Shown piece by piece: positions 7,400 to 15,723 of a stretch of DNA of 64,000 nucleotides. The notes under the pieces are model-generated. The model was not told where the DNA came from. It worked only from the letters and a program-made list of their open reading frames with translations, and did no database searches. The stretch is taken from assembly GCF_005405365.1 (NCBI RefSeq), contig NZ_BJDX01000005.1, positions 124,001-188,000 of the forward strand, written 5' to 3'. Position 1 is the stretch's first letter, and every line of letters starts with the position of its first letter. The translations under genes were made by a program, and so were the position numbers. This DNA is from Enterococcus xiangfangensis. Its GTDB lineage: Bacteria; Bacillota; Bacilli; Lactobacillales; Enterococcaceae.

Positions 7400-8728
7400 T
7401 TATTCTGTTTTTCCATCCAACAAACGATTTTGGCCTTTGATTGCTTGGATCTCAGTGATATCTTGCGTTGCTTCTAAACAACCAAGATACTCGCCTTGTT
7501 CATTTTTTAATGCAAAGTAGCGGATATAGACTTTCTTACCGCGGATATCGATCCAAAAATCGGCTTCTGAGCGAGCACCCGAACGAAAATCATCTAAAAT
7601 CTGCTGAACGATATGCATACTTTTTGGCGGATGACAATTCACAACTTCACGTCCGACAACAGATTTTGTCCGTGGAAAGACACGATTTTTGCCTTCTGAG
7701 AAAAAGCGAACGCGGTCGTCTTTATCTACAAAAGTCAAATCAACTGGCAATACTTGGAACATCGCAATCATTTCTTCCAACTTCATAGTTCCAGTCGGTA
7801 AAACGATTGTTTCTGCTGACGTTTCATTTTCCCAATCATAATGCTCTTCAAGCACGGCTTCCTCAGCTTCAGCAAGACCTGCCGCGATTCCTTCAGTTGT
7901 TTCTTTTGCTTGTTGAATCGCCAGCTGGCGGGCTGGTTCGCGTTCTTGCTCTTTTTCTAATGCGGATTTGCTGGCTTTCCATGGAAGCGGTTCTGGAATG
8001 AAAGCAAAACCGATATCAAAGCTGTCTTCGGCGATTTTTTCCCAATCCTTCAAACTAAAAACATCAAGTGTCATGGGTGCCATGATTTCTTCTTCTTTAA
8101 AAATCATCTCTTCAATTTCATTTTTAGCTTCTTCCCATTTTTCAGCTAGCGGGTTATAAGCAACTTTTTCTGAAGCGACTAATTGGATTAATGCTTTGAC
8201 TTGGTCACGAACATCATCGTCCACTCCCCACATAACTTTAGGCGGCGCTGTGATTCCATATTTTTCCATGTAAGAAAAAATCAGTGTTTCTTTGCGAGCA
8301 TAGTGTTTATCGATCTGCATCAGATCTCCTAATGCACGTAGCAAGCGATCTTTTTGCGACCAATCCCCTGCTTTGATCTTTACTAACAGACCATCGATTT
8401 CATCTGTCAATAAAGATTGCAAGACTTGATTTTCTAATTTCAGTGTATGGATCGGGTGTCCTGGCTGTTCGTGTTCTAAATTGGAACGATGGATTTCATT
8501 GATCGATCCTTTGAAGACTGCCGCATGGATGTTGCATAATTTTTGAATTTCTTGCGGATTCAAGCCACCTTGGATCAGCGCCTTTTCGGCTGCAGTAATC
8601 TCAGTGACATCCACCCCTTCAAATTCTTGGTTGAATAAGTCTTTAGCTTCTTCAAATGAACCGCCTTTGTGTAGCAGCGACAAGATCTCTACGATTCTTT
8701 CTTGGCGCTGTTCTCTTGTTCGTTCCAT
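7400..8728 (-). CDS. DUF438 / hemerythrin / PAS sensor-like protein
   Basis: Cytoplasmic protein of 442 residues of the DUF438 family. Order of parts: an N-terminal helical DUF438 region (about 1-80), a hemerythrin-like HHE region (about 90-230) with histidine and acidic residues in HPIHTLKLEN, HYARKE and EEEIM as probable diiron ligands, an acidic linker, and a C-terminal PAS domain (about 310-440) with VGREVVNCHPP and the PAC-like strand EYLGCLEATQDI. Such proteins are thought to sense oxygen or nitric oxide. There is no kinase or DNA-binding domain. It starts inside the stop of the DUF1858 gene (TAATG), so the two are co-translated. Family well recognised; function inferred. Confidence 0.85.
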   Translation of the reverse strand: MERTREQRQERIVEILSLLHKGGSFEEAKDLFNQEFEGVDVTEITAAEKALIQGGLNPQEIQKLCNIHAAVFKGSINEIHRSNLEHEQPGHPIHTLKLENQVLQSLLTDEIDGLLVKIKAGDWSQKDRLLRALGDLMQIDKHYARKETLIFSYMEKYGITAPPKVMWGVDDDVRDQVKALIQLVASEKVAYNPLAEKWEEAKNEIEEMIFKEEEIMAPMTLDVFSLKDWEKIAEDSFDIGFAFIPEPLPWKASKSALEKEQEREPARQLAIQQAKETTEGIAAGLAEAEEAVLEEHYDWENETSAETIVLPTGTMKLEEMIAMFQVLPVDLTFVDKDDRVRFFSEGKNRVFPRTKSVVGREVVNCHPPKSMHIVQQILDDFRSGARSEADFWIDIRGKKVYIRYFALKNEQGEYLGCLEATQDITEIQAIKGQNRLLDGKTE

Positions 8729-8958
8729 TAAACCACTCCCTTCACTGTAAAGCCATTTGCTTCAAATGTTTCGATGATTTGTTCCATCGGGATATGTTTC
8801 ATTTTTGCTCCTTTAGGGATCGTCACATAGCGGCCTGCCGTTTGCAACATTCCCGGTTTTGCAATCGCGTCAAAACCTAATTTATACATTAAATCCTTAA
8901 CTTCAGGATAAAGCGTGACCAATTCGAATAAAGATTTAGATAAGTCTAATTCCTTCAT
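8728..8958 (-). CDS. DUF1858 domain protein
   Basis: A 76-residue protein made only of a DUF1858 domain (a ScdA N-terminal-like fold). It begins with the family's typical LDLSKSLFELVTLYPEV segment, followed by a LGF(D)AI-type turn. In other bacteria this domain is found with hybrid-cluster, ScdA/RIC iron-sulfur repair and DUF438 proteins, usually in anaerobic or nitrosative-stress settings. Here it precedes and overlaps the DUF438-hemerythrin gene by one base, forming a two-gene operon. SD GGAGAG is seven bases upstream. The partner pairing is the strongest clue to its role. Confidence 0.8.
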   Translation of the reverse strand: MKELDLSKSLFELVTLYPEVKDLMYKLGFDAIAKPGMLQTAGRYVTIPKGAKMKHIPMEQIIETFEANGFTVKGVV

Positions 8959-8988
8959 ATACGGCTCTCCTTTACATGCTGTTTATTC

Positions 8989-8994
8989 ATTATA
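8989..8994 (-). promoter_or_regulatory. -10 element of the DUF1858/DUF438 operon
   Basis: TATAAT on the minus strand (8994 to 8989) with TG four bases before it (TGCGTATAAT), about 30 bases upstream of the SD. No good -35 is seen at 17 bases. Confidence 0.5.
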
Positions 8995-9059
8995 CGCATA
9001 ACCTAAATATTTCACAGCACTTGTTGAAAAAACTTTGAAAAAATCCTTTGATACCCAGA

Positions 9060-9707
9060 TCAACTTAATGCAAAATACAAAGGCGCAAGTTCTTCTAATG
9101 TTCGCACCGTTTCTTGGACGATGCTCGGTGTAGCTTTAAATGTTAATTTTCCTAATTGGAAACTGCGATCTTGCATTGCTGCTTGTAATTTTTGCGGCTG
9201 GTTGTTGTCGGCTAAAAATTCTGTCAGCGGCAAGTGATCGTCTAATTCATGTTCTACTTGCGGCCAAATATAATAGTCCTCAATATTTGCCACACCTTTG
9301 CTCCATTCATGTAAGCTGGTCAACAATTTATTGTATTCGGCTAAACTCCCTGCCCGTTCGTCGCTTTTATAATGTTGGAACATCAAATAGACTTGAAATT
9401 GTTTTCTATTTAACAATGCGGCCAAACAGGCATTTTGATTTCTGTGTTGCGGATCACGATAGGCGCTCCAAAAATGATTCCGTAAATTCCATCCATTGGT
9501 CCAACTTTCAATTTTGGGTTTTTCCATATGGTATTCTGTCGGCAGCTCCTTAGCAACAGCTTGCTGCCATGCTTTCCACTTTTGCCAGTGTTCTTTGTAC
9601 TCTTGTTTTATTTGTTCCACTTCTTCTATTGAATAAAATTCCTTTAATTGTTTGAAGGCAAAAAAATCACGTTCAAATAATTGAAAGTCATCGCTCATTA
9701 ATTCCAT
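9060..9707 (-). CDS. Conserved hypothetical protein, HI_0552-like
   Basis: Soluble protein of 215 residues rich in Trp, Tyr and charged residues, with no signal peptide or membrane helix. Segments such as WTNGWNLRNHFWSAYR and YYIWPQVEHELDD recall the uncharacterised HI_0552 family, but I am not certain of the match. The start at 9707 has SD AGAGGCG seven bases upstream. It is a single gene with about 100 bases to the DUF1858 operon downstream and 150 to the TauE gene upstream. No catalytic motif can be named. Confidence 0.6.
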   Translation of the reverse strand: MELMSDDFQLFERDFFAFKQLKEFYSIEEVEQIKQEYKEHWQKWKAWQQAVAKELPTEYHMEKPKIESWTNGWNLRNHFWSAYRDPQHRNQNACLAALLNRKQFQVYLMFQHYKSDERAGSLAEYNKLLTSLHEWSKGVANIEDYYIWPQVEHELDDHLPLTEFLADNNQPQKLQAAMQDRSFQLGKLTFKATPSIVQETVRTLEELAPLYFALS

Positions 9708-9781
9708 GAAATCGCCTCTTTTCCTTAAATCATCCTTATTGTAAACATTTCAAAATATTTATTCAAACAAAATTTGCAAGC

Positions 9782-9817
9782 AGAAAAAGACCCCTTCCTC
9801 AAACTGAGAAAGGGGTC
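9782..9817 (-). terminator. Terminator after the TauE-like gene
   Basis: On the minus strand GACCCCTTTCTC pairs with GAGGAAGGGGTC around a short loop, with TTTTTCTG following. It lies about 40 bases beyond the permease stop. Confidence 0.85.
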
Positions 9818-9857
9818 GAGCGGTTTTAAAATTTTTTTGTAACCGTCCGAACTGTAA

Positions 9858-10721
9858 TTAACGCAAGCCTTTGCGAATATAGGTGACACCTGAGTAGATA
9901 ACTACTGCGATCACGATCCAAGTCAAAACATCCATGTTTAATCCAGTAACGAATCTAGTCGCAATGACGACGCCGATAATCCCACCGATTGTAATAGCCA
10001 AACTAACTTTTCGTGCATAGTCACCAGATTTGATGAAGTTCACGCCGGCAACTGGCATCAAGCCCGCACATGAAGCCATCATGATTGGAAAAGCGACTAA
10101 TGGATTCAAGCCCAACATATAAACTAAAGCCATACATGGTGCATACAAACCAACACCGATTGTCATCAACGCACCTAAGATAAAGTTTCCAACGATCCCG
10201 ATGATCAATTTGATTCCCGTCAAGCCAGTCAACGCATTTCCTGTTCCTAACATATCAAGCAAGCCTAATTGTTTCAAAGCCATCAAGCCAGCCGTGATGA
10301 TCAGAGCGATCCCCATGTAGAACTGTACTTTTTTCTCTGGCAGTTTGCTGACTGTTTTAGAACCTACATAGGAACCAACGATTGCAGCAATAACTAGCGA
10401 GAATAATGTCAACGGTGCCACTTTTACAACGGTAATAAAAATAAATGCTTCGATAATTACTGGAACCGTGTGGGCGACATTCAATGTTCCCGGTAGTTTG
10501 CGGTCATTGTCTAACTGTTTCGTCATTTCCAACAACATCGTCGTCGGAGCGAAACTTCCAATTCCTAACGTATCCATCGCATCAGTCACCAGACCGATCA
10601 CTCCTGAGACTATGGCGTTTCCGCTGCCCCAATTTCCTCGTTCCGCAGCTAAATCGCGAATAAAATAAAAAAGATAATAAACTAATAGGACGCCTAGCAA
10701 TCCCAACAAAATTTGTACCAT
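9858..10721 (-). CDS. TauE/SafE-family permease
   Basis: Integral membrane protein of 287 residues with about eight hydrophobic segments and the two-repeat layout of the TauE/SafE (UPF0721) family, members of which export sulfite, sulfoacetate or similar anions. The loop GIGSFAPTTMLLEM early and GVGLYAPCMALVYMLG later are the paired repeat motifs. The start at 10721 (MVQILLG) is chosen because AAAGGAG lies seven bases before it; the longer in-frame version adds a basic, non-hydrophobic leader. Single gene with its own terminator. Substrate unknown. Confidence 0.8.
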   Translation of the reverse strand: MVQILLGLLGVLLVYYLFYFIRDLAAERGNWGSGNAIVSGVIGLVTDAMDTLGIGSFAPTTMLLEMTKQLDNDRKLPGTLNVAHTVPVIIEAFIFITVVKVAPLTLFSLVIAAIVGSYVGSKTVSKLPEKKVQFYMGIALIITAGLMALKQLGLLDMLGTGNALTGLTGIKLIIGIVGNFILGALMTIGVGLYAPCMALVYMLGLNPLVAFPIMMASCAGLMPVAGVNFIKSGDYARKVSLAITIGGIIGVVIATRFVTGLNMDVLTWIVIAVVIYSGVTYIRKGLR

Positions 10722-10875
10722 GATTTTCTCCTTTGACAATTTAATAATAAAGCGCTTTTTCCTTATAAAATAATACAGCAATCCACAAGGAATTTAACTT
10801 AAATCAACTAACAGTTTGATGATATTCATCCAATAAACAGTACATTATTCAAAGGGGACTGTCAAATCGTTTTCA

Positions 10876-10909
10876 AAAAAAAGAAAGCGGATCAAAAGTG
10901 AGCCGCTTT
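10876..10909 (-). terminator. Second leftward terminator, function unclear
   Basis: AAAGCGGCTC pairs imperfectly with GATCCGCTTT on the minus strand and is followed by CTTTTTTTT. It lies about 95 bases beyond the terminator of the VOC gene, so it may back that one up or end a short unseen transcript. Confidence 0.65.
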
Positions 10910-11003
10910 AAGAAATAAGCAGGTCTTTTCAAAAATCGCTGTTCAAATTTTTATGAAATTTCAGCGTGTTTCTAAAGATGCTGCTAAAACACCATTGATC
11001 CAG

Positions 11004-11036
11004 AAAAAAAGGCGTGACAAGAATTTTGTCACACCC
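11004..11036 (-). terminator. Terminator after the VOC gene
   Basis: On the minus strand GGTGTGACAA and TTGTCACGCC form the stem around AATT, with seven T following. It belongs to the GTGACAA terminator group. Confidence 0.85.
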
Positions 11037-11083
11037 ACATGGTTGCCGCATTCGAAAATTGGATACTGCTGTGTTAATTCTGA

Positions 11084-11452
11084 TTATTCTTCACTCAAGA
11101 CAAAATAATTATTCTCAGGATCTGAAAAATTGAATAATTTTTTGCCTGCTTGTTCTACGATTGGATTTACCACTGGACTGATCTTTTGCAGTCGCTCATG
11201 ATAGCCCTCCAAGTTCGATACTTTTAATAATAATGAAGGGAAATTATCGACGACTTCCGGAGAATACTCCGCAATGAATCGCCGATCAAACAAAACTAAC
11301 TGGACCGACTCAAACAATTCTACCGTTACTTGCTGCGAGCCATCGACCATCGTTTGCTGCGAGCGGATCGTTCCACCCAATCCTTCTTGCCAAAAAGCCG
11401 CACAAGCAGCGACATCATTGACATACAACATGATTTCGATTCCTTTAAGCAT
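11084..11452 (-). CDS. VOC-superfamily (glyoxalase-like) protein
   Basis: Small protein of 122 residues with the beta-alpha-beta-beta-beta vicinal-oxygen-chelate fold. It begins MLKGIEIMLYVNDVAACAAFW, the usual opening of glyoxalase/bleomycin-resistance proteins, and ends with FSDPENNYFVLSE, where the last Glu region is a usual metal ligand site. One VOC repeat, so a dimer is expected. It overlaps the upstream DUF1801 gene by eight bases, making it the last gene of the AraC-led operon. Substrate unknown; antibiotic-binding or a dioxygenase role cannot be separated by sequence reading. Confidence 0.8.
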   Translation of the reverse strand: MLKGIEIMLYVNDVAACAAFWQEGLGGTIRSQQTMVDGSQQVTVELFESVQLVLFDRRFIAEYSPEVVDNFPSLLLKVSNLEGYHERLQKISPVVNPIVEQAGKKLFNFSDPENNYFVLSEE

Positions 11453-11795
11453 CGTTAGTCACCACCTCTTCTAAACGAAAATGAACCATTCTTTTGATCA
11501 ACTCGATCGGTAATTCTTGCTCATACGGAAACTGCACGGCACCTTTTGAAGTTTTGTAGTCTTTCAACTGTTCTTGAAAAGCCGTCAACACGCTAGGTGT
11601 CGGGTAAAATCCCAAATGCTTTTTCATCGCGCCAAAGTGGACCAAATTTTCTTTTAAGTAAAAAGTCGGCAGCCCATAAGAAATTTTTTCAGTTGTTTCT
11701 GCTGGAACGATTTCTTTGATGAGCTGATAAAGCTCTTTCAGCAAAGCTTGTTGCCCTTTTTCAGCATCGTTGATGTAAATTTCAATCGGCGACAT
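11445..11795 (-). CDS. DUF1801 (YdhG-like) protein
   Basis: A 116-residue protein of the DUF1801/YdhG type, structurally related to the frataxin-like iron-chaperone fold by annotation tradition. Landmarks are EKISYGLPTFYLKENLVHFG and KHLGFYPTPSVL, which are typical of the family. It has SD AAGGAG and lies 75 bases after the preceding gene. It overlaps the VOC gene by eight bases. Family recognition is good; biochemical role is not established. Confidence 0.8.
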   Translation of the reverse strand: MSPIEIYINDAEKGQQALLKELYQLIKEIVPAETTEKISYGLPTFYLKENLVHFGAMKKHLGFYPTPSVLTAFQEQLKDYKTSKGAVQFPYEQELPIELIKRMVHFRLEEVVTNDA

Positions 11796-11870
11796 CCATT
11801 CAGCTCCTTATTCATAATAGCCTTTTCATCTAGTTTAGCGAAAATAACTAAAAAGCGATATAAATTTGCT

Positions 11871-12176
11871 CTACTCTTTCAATAAATCGCCTAACGAAAA
11901 CCCGTCAAAAGTTTCACCGTCATAGTATTTCAACAACTGATCAGCCGTCAATAAAGAAGACGTCATTTCCTCCTCTTTATCCTCAACTTGGTTCAAGGCT
12001 ACATATTCTTGGTATTGCTCAGCCAATTGGCGATACATCGCTTTTTTTGATGGACCTGCGCCAGTGATAAAAGGCAGTTCTTTGATGTGTCCACGATAAA
12101 ACGGCAAGCCATCAACCCATTCGATTGGCTGTTCTGCAACAGTCAGCTGAACTTCGGCAAAAATTTCTTCATACAT
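11871..12176 (-). CDS. Hypothetical protein in AraC operon
   Basis: A 101-residue soluble acidic protein that I do not recognise. It overlaps the 3' end of the AraC-type regulator gene by eight bases, so the two are translationally coupled. No cysteine, no membrane helix. The N-terminal half has an aromatic-rich stretch (PIEWVDGLPFYRG); the C-terminal half is acidic and helical. The coupling suggests a function tied to the regulator or to the downstream DUF1801 and VOC proteins. Confidence 0.65.
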   Translation of the reverse strand: MYEEIFAEVQLTVAEQPIEWVDGLPFYRGHIKELPFITGAGPSKKAMYRQLAEQYQEYVALNQVEDKEEEMTSSLLTADQLLKYYDGETFDGFSLGDLLKE

Positions 12177-13155
12177 TCATTTTCTTCCTCTCGTTTTTTC
12201 GATACTGACTCGGCGTGACTCCTTCGATCTGTTTGAAACGTTTATAGAAAAAGGCTTTGTCTTTATAGCCTAAGCGTTCCACAATCGTTTGCACCGTCAA
12301 TTCTGTCTGTGCTAAATAACTTTTACATCGCTCGATTTTTCGAAATAAAACAACTTCGGTGAACGATTGACCCGTTTTTTCCTTTAGTAAATTGGACAAA
12401 TAATTGGGATGAAAATGAAATTTCTGCGCAACTTCTGCTAATGTCACTTGTTCTAATCGTGCATCGATGTATGCTAAGATTTCTTCAGTCAACTGTCCAT
12501 TCGAAACAATATCATCTTTAGCGACTAAACGTTCCGGCGCCGCCTGACTGATCTCAACGATCAAGAGCACAAACGCTGATTTGGTTACTTTATTATTAAA
12601 ATAAGCCATTTTGACGATTTGTTTCAACAATAGTAACGCATAAAAATGGACATCCGTCTCCTCAGTAAAATCATAGACCAAATAACGACCAATGCCGCTA
12701 AACTCCTCGCTTAACGCCTCAATAAAAAAACGATAAAGCAGCGGTTCTTCGAAAAATTGTCCCAGCAACGACTCAGTGAAATAACTCGGCTTGAAATAAA
12801 AGGCGAGTACTTCAGAATCAACATCTCCGCTGTAAGAAAGGTTTGCCGCAGTATTTGTTACGATCAGTCCTCCCGCGTTTAGTGTCGCTGCTGAGTTATC
12901 TGTTCTAACAACTGTCGAACCTTTTATCATGTATAAAATCCGAATAAAACCTGTAGGAACACAAATCTGATCACATGTTTTTTTAGTCACGAAGGCTGCA
13001 ATTTCTCGTTGCGGATTTTCTGTAAAACGCCGAACTTCACCGAGCATTTTACCATTGTCGTCTAAATAGCAATCCAATGTTTTTAGGAATCGATAAAAAT
13101 CAGCATATTGTGTCGCTGTTACATCCAATGAACTTCCCACCTTAGAATCAAACAC
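12169..13155 (-). CDS. AraC-family transcriptional regulator
   Basis: A 328-residue regulator. The C-terminal 100 residues hold two helix-turn-helix motifs of the AraC/XylS type: VTLAEVAQKFHFHPNYLSNL near 240 and VQTIVERLGYKDKAFFYKRF near 288, followed by the family signature GVTPSQYRK. The N-terminal 200 residues form a cupin-like sensing part followed by helices. It heads a four-gene operon with an unknown protein, a DUF1801 protein and a VOC protein, with overlaps that suggest one transcript. Effector unknown. Confidence 0.85.
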   Translation of the reverse strand: MFDSKVGSSLDVTATQYADFYRFLKTLDCYLDDNGKMLGEVRRFTENPQREIAAFVTKKTCDQICVPTGFIRILYMIKGSTVVRTDNSAATLNAGGLIVTNTAANLSYSGDVDSEVLAFYFKPSYFTESLLGQFFEEPLLYRFFIEALSEEFSGIGRYLVYDFTEETDVHFYALLLLKQIVKMAYFNNKVTKSAFVLLIVEISQAAPERLVAKDDIVSNGQLTEEILAYIDARLEQVTLAEVAQKFHFHPNYLSNLLKEKTGQSFTEVVLFRKIERCKSYLAQTELTVQTIVERLGYKDKAFFYKRFKQIEGVTPSQYRKNERKKMNV

Positions 13156-13317
13156 TTTCTTCTGTTTCTAAACTATTTTAAATAAATGCCTAACAGCATA
13201 TACTTACTTTATTGATTGTACCATTTTTTCAAATTTTAAACATTTGATTCAAACACTTTCATCATTAGTTTAATTTTGTAGCTTAAAAACTAGCTGCAAA
13301 AAACGGGAGGAATAAAC

Positions 13318-14130
13318 ATGAAAATTGGTTTTATCGGTGCCGGCAATATGGCGACGGCAATCGTTACAGGAATTATCCAAAAAGGTTTCAGTCAACCAGA
13401 AGACATTTATCTATACGATATCTCAACTAAAAAAGTCCAAGCCTTTGCAAAAGAAGTTGGCGCACACGCATTGGAAAATCCGCAAGAAGTTATCGAAACC
13501 GTTGACACTTTGATTTTAGCGGTCAAACCGAACGTCATCAAAGGCGTTTTACTCACCGCAAAAGACGCAATCTTAAAAAATGATCCGCTGATCGTTTCCA
13601 TCGCCGCTGGAACTAGTACCGAAACGATTTATGAAGTCTTTGAGACCAATCAGCCGATTCGGATTGTCCGTGTGATGCCGAATATGAACGCAATGGTCGG
13701 CGAAGGCGCAGCCGCTGTTTGTGGAAACACAAGTGCCACACAAGCAGATATATCAACAATCATCGACCTGTTTAACGCTGTAGGCAAAGCTTGGCCGCTA
13801 GAAGAAAAATATTTTTCCATCTTCACAGCGATCGCTGGAAGCTCTCCCGCCTATGCCTTTTTATTTATCGATTCCATCGCTCGTGCTGCGGTGAAAAACG
13901 GCTTGCCAAAAGACCTTGCTTTAGAAATGGCGACCCAAGCCATTTTAGGCAGTGCAGAAACGTTGGCTCAGAGCAAAGAAAATCCGTGGACCCTAATCGA
14001 CCGCGTAAGCTCTCCCGGCGGAACAACCGTTGCTGGCATTGTCGAATTAGAAGACCACGGCTTCATCTCCACTGTGATCAAAGGAATCGACGCAACCATC
14101 CGCAAAGACGAAGAATTAGGGAAGAAATAA
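13318..14130 (+). CDS. proC: Pyrroline-5-carboxylate reductase
   Basis: Catalyses the last step of proline synthesis, reducing 1-pyrroline-5-carboxylate to proline with NAD(P)H; cytoplasmic, usually decameric. At 270 residues it has the expected length. Seen: N-terminal Rossmann motif GFIGAGNMATAI (residues 4-15), MPNMNAMVGEG near 121, the catalytic-domain segment AGSSPAYAF near 176, and the ProC signature SPGGTT near 229. SD GGGAGG lies eight bases before the ATG. It is a single gene divergent from the AraC operon. No proA/proB nearby. Confidence 0.95.
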   Translation: MKIGFIGAGNMATAIVTGIIQKGFSQPEDIYLYDISTKKVQAFAKEVGAHALENPQEVIETVDTLILAVKPNVIKGVLLTAKDAILKNDPLIVSIAAGTSTETIYEVFETNQPIRIVRVMPNMNAMVGEGAAAVCGNTSATQADISTIIDLFNAVGKAWPLEEKYFSIFTAIAGSSPAYAFLFIDSIARAAVKNGLPKDLALEMATQAILGSAETLAQSKENPWTLIDRVSSPGGTTVAGIVELEDHGFISTVIKGIDATIRKDEELGKK

Positions 14131-14285
14131 ACTACGGGCAATATTATTAAGGAATATGATTTCTAGAGCCATGAAAATATAAATCGATACCATACACACA
14201 GGGTCTAGCTACATTTTAGATATCATGAATTACTTTGGATATTTTTCTATATTGCAATTTACACTCTATAAAAAATTAGATACAC

Positions 14286-14319
14286 AAAAAGGTATGTCGA
14301 ATATTCAACATACCTTTTT
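14286..14319. terminator. Bidirectional terminator between proC and lpd
   Basis: GGTATGTcGAAT pairs with ATTCaACATACC and is flanked by A5 and T5, so it can work in both directions. It lies directly before the stop of the dihydrolipoyl dehydrogenase gene. Confidence 0.85.
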
Positions 14320-14320
14320 G

Positions 14321-15712
14321 CTATATATGAATTGGTAGCCCTAATCCAACTTCACAAGTATCCATAACCATTTCTGATAACGTTGGATGGCCATGAATCG
14401 TTAGAGCAATATCTTCTAAAGTTAAATATGATTCAATCGCTAAAGTAATCTCAGCCACTAGATCACTAGCGTTAACTCCAACGATTTGGGCACCTAAAAC
14501 TAATTCTGTCTCTGCTTCAAAGACCAACCGGACAAACCCTTCGGTAGCATTCAAGGATAAGGCACGCCCATTTGCCTGCATTGGAAAGCTCGCAGTCTTA
14601 GCTTTAATTCCTAATTCCTTAGCCTCTGACAAAGTATAACCTACAATTGCAACTTCTGGATCAGTGAAACAAATTGCCGGAATTGCTCGATAGTCTTTCG
14701 CCACATTTTTCCCACCAATTACTTCTGCTACAACCTTTGCTTCGTAACTTGCTTTATGAGCGAGTGCTAACCCTTCTACAATATCGCCAATCGCAAAAAT
14801 AGTTCTTTGCGAGGTCCGATATTGTTCATCAACTTTGATTAATTTCCGCTCAGTCAATTTGACACCAGCTTTTTCTAAGCCTATGCCTTCCGTATTTGGC
14901 CTCCGACCGACTGTCACCATCACATAATCGGCTTCGATAGTTTGTATCTTACCTTCAGCCTCGAATTCTACGACTACACCATTTACAGATTCTACAGCTT
15001 TTTTAGCTTGTGCATCTGTAAAAATCTTCACACCGTTTTGTTTAAAACGTTGTGCAACAATCTTTTGAATATCTGCTTCAAAACTTGGTAGGATATTTGA
15101 ACTCCCCTCAATAATTGTTACTTCTGAGCCAAGATTTCTATAAGCGCCGCCAAGCTCTGAGCCAATTATTCCACCACCGATAATAATCAATTTCTTTGGA
15201 ATCTCTTTTAAGTTTAGTCCGCCAGTAGAATTTATTACACGGCTACCAAAGGAAAAACCAGGAATTTCGATTGGATGGCTGCCTGTTGCAACGATTGCAT
15301 GCTTGAACTCCAGTTTCTCTTCACCCATTTTTGTTGCAATCGTTAGACTCTGTGGACCAGTGAATTTGGCATACCCCATAATAATGTCCACACCATTTTT
15401 CTTCAAAAGCATCTCAACACCTGATGTTAGTATTTTTACAACCTGCTGGTCCTTCCATTTTTGTGTCTTAGTAAAATCTAGGTCTGCTGATTTGACACTT
15501 AATCCTAGAAAATCAGAGTGCTGTGCTTCTTGATAACGATGCCCTGCTGTGATCAATGCTTTAGATGGAACACATCCTACATTCAAACACACACCACCAA
15601 TATAATCAGCTTCTATCACGGTGACTTTTTGTCCCAATTGCGCCGCCCGAATTGCTGCTACATAACCACCAGGTCCTGCACCAATTACGACTGTTTCAGT
15701 TTTTTTTATCAT
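14321..15712 (-). CDS. lpdA: Dihydrolipoyl dehydrogenase (E3) of an acetoin-type complex
   Basis: FAD flavoprotein of 463 residues that reoxidises the lipoyl groups of the E2 core and passes electrons to NAD. FAD-binding GAGPGG at 11-16; redox disulfide Cys42 and Cys47 in GGVCLNVGCVPSKAL; NAD-binding GGGIIGSELG near 176; C-terminal catalytic HGHPTLSE near 440-447. Last gene of the operon E1alpha-E1beta-E2-E3, 11 bases after E2, with SD GGAGG. Because the complex has its own E3, it is separate from the housekeeping pyruvate dehydrogenase. Confidence 0.93.
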   Translation of the reverse strand: MIKKTETVVIGAGPGGYVAAIRAAQLGQKVTVIEADYIGGVCLNVGCVPSKALITAGHRYQEAQHSDFLGLSVKSADLDFTKTQKWKDQQVVKILTSGVEMLLKKNGVDIIMGYAKFTGPQSLTIATKMGEEKLEFKHAIVATGSHPIEIPGFSFGSRVINSTGGLNLKEIPKKLIIIGGGIIGSELGGAYRNLGSEVTIIEGSSNILPSFEADIQKIVAQRFKQNGVKIFTDAQAKKAVESVNGVVVEFEAEGKIQTIEADYVMVTVGRRPNTEGIGLEKAGVKLTERKLIKVDEQYRTSQRTIFAIGDIVEGLALAHKASYEAKVVAEVIGGKNVAKDYRAIPAICFTDPEVAIVGYTLSEAKELGIKAKTASFPMQANGRALSLNATEGFVRLVFEAETELVLGAQIVGVNASDLVAEITLAIESYLTLEDIALTIHGHPTLSEMVMDTCEVGLGLPIHI

Positions 15713-15723
15713 TTCGGTGCCTC

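Larger units (their letters stand above)
10722..11083. other. 362-bp intergenic region with two minus-strand terminators
   Basis: It carries the upstream region of the TauE gene, including AAAGCGCTTT near 10750 that is too poor for a cre, and two separate hairpin terminators that both point left. Between them lie about 95 bases with no visible gene. Confidence 0.55.

Noticed and set aside
9048-9063. TTGATACCCAGATCAA before the DUF1858 operon as an FNR-type box
   Set aside because: The half-sites are six bases apart instead of four and the site overlaps the stop of the upstream gene, with centre near -73 from the -10 seen.
10745-10760. cre site before the TauE gene
   Set aside because: AAAGCGCTTT is present but the flanking TG and CA are missing.
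13791-14150. 119-codon frame inside proC
   Set aside because: Arg-rich shadow of the proC frame without SD.
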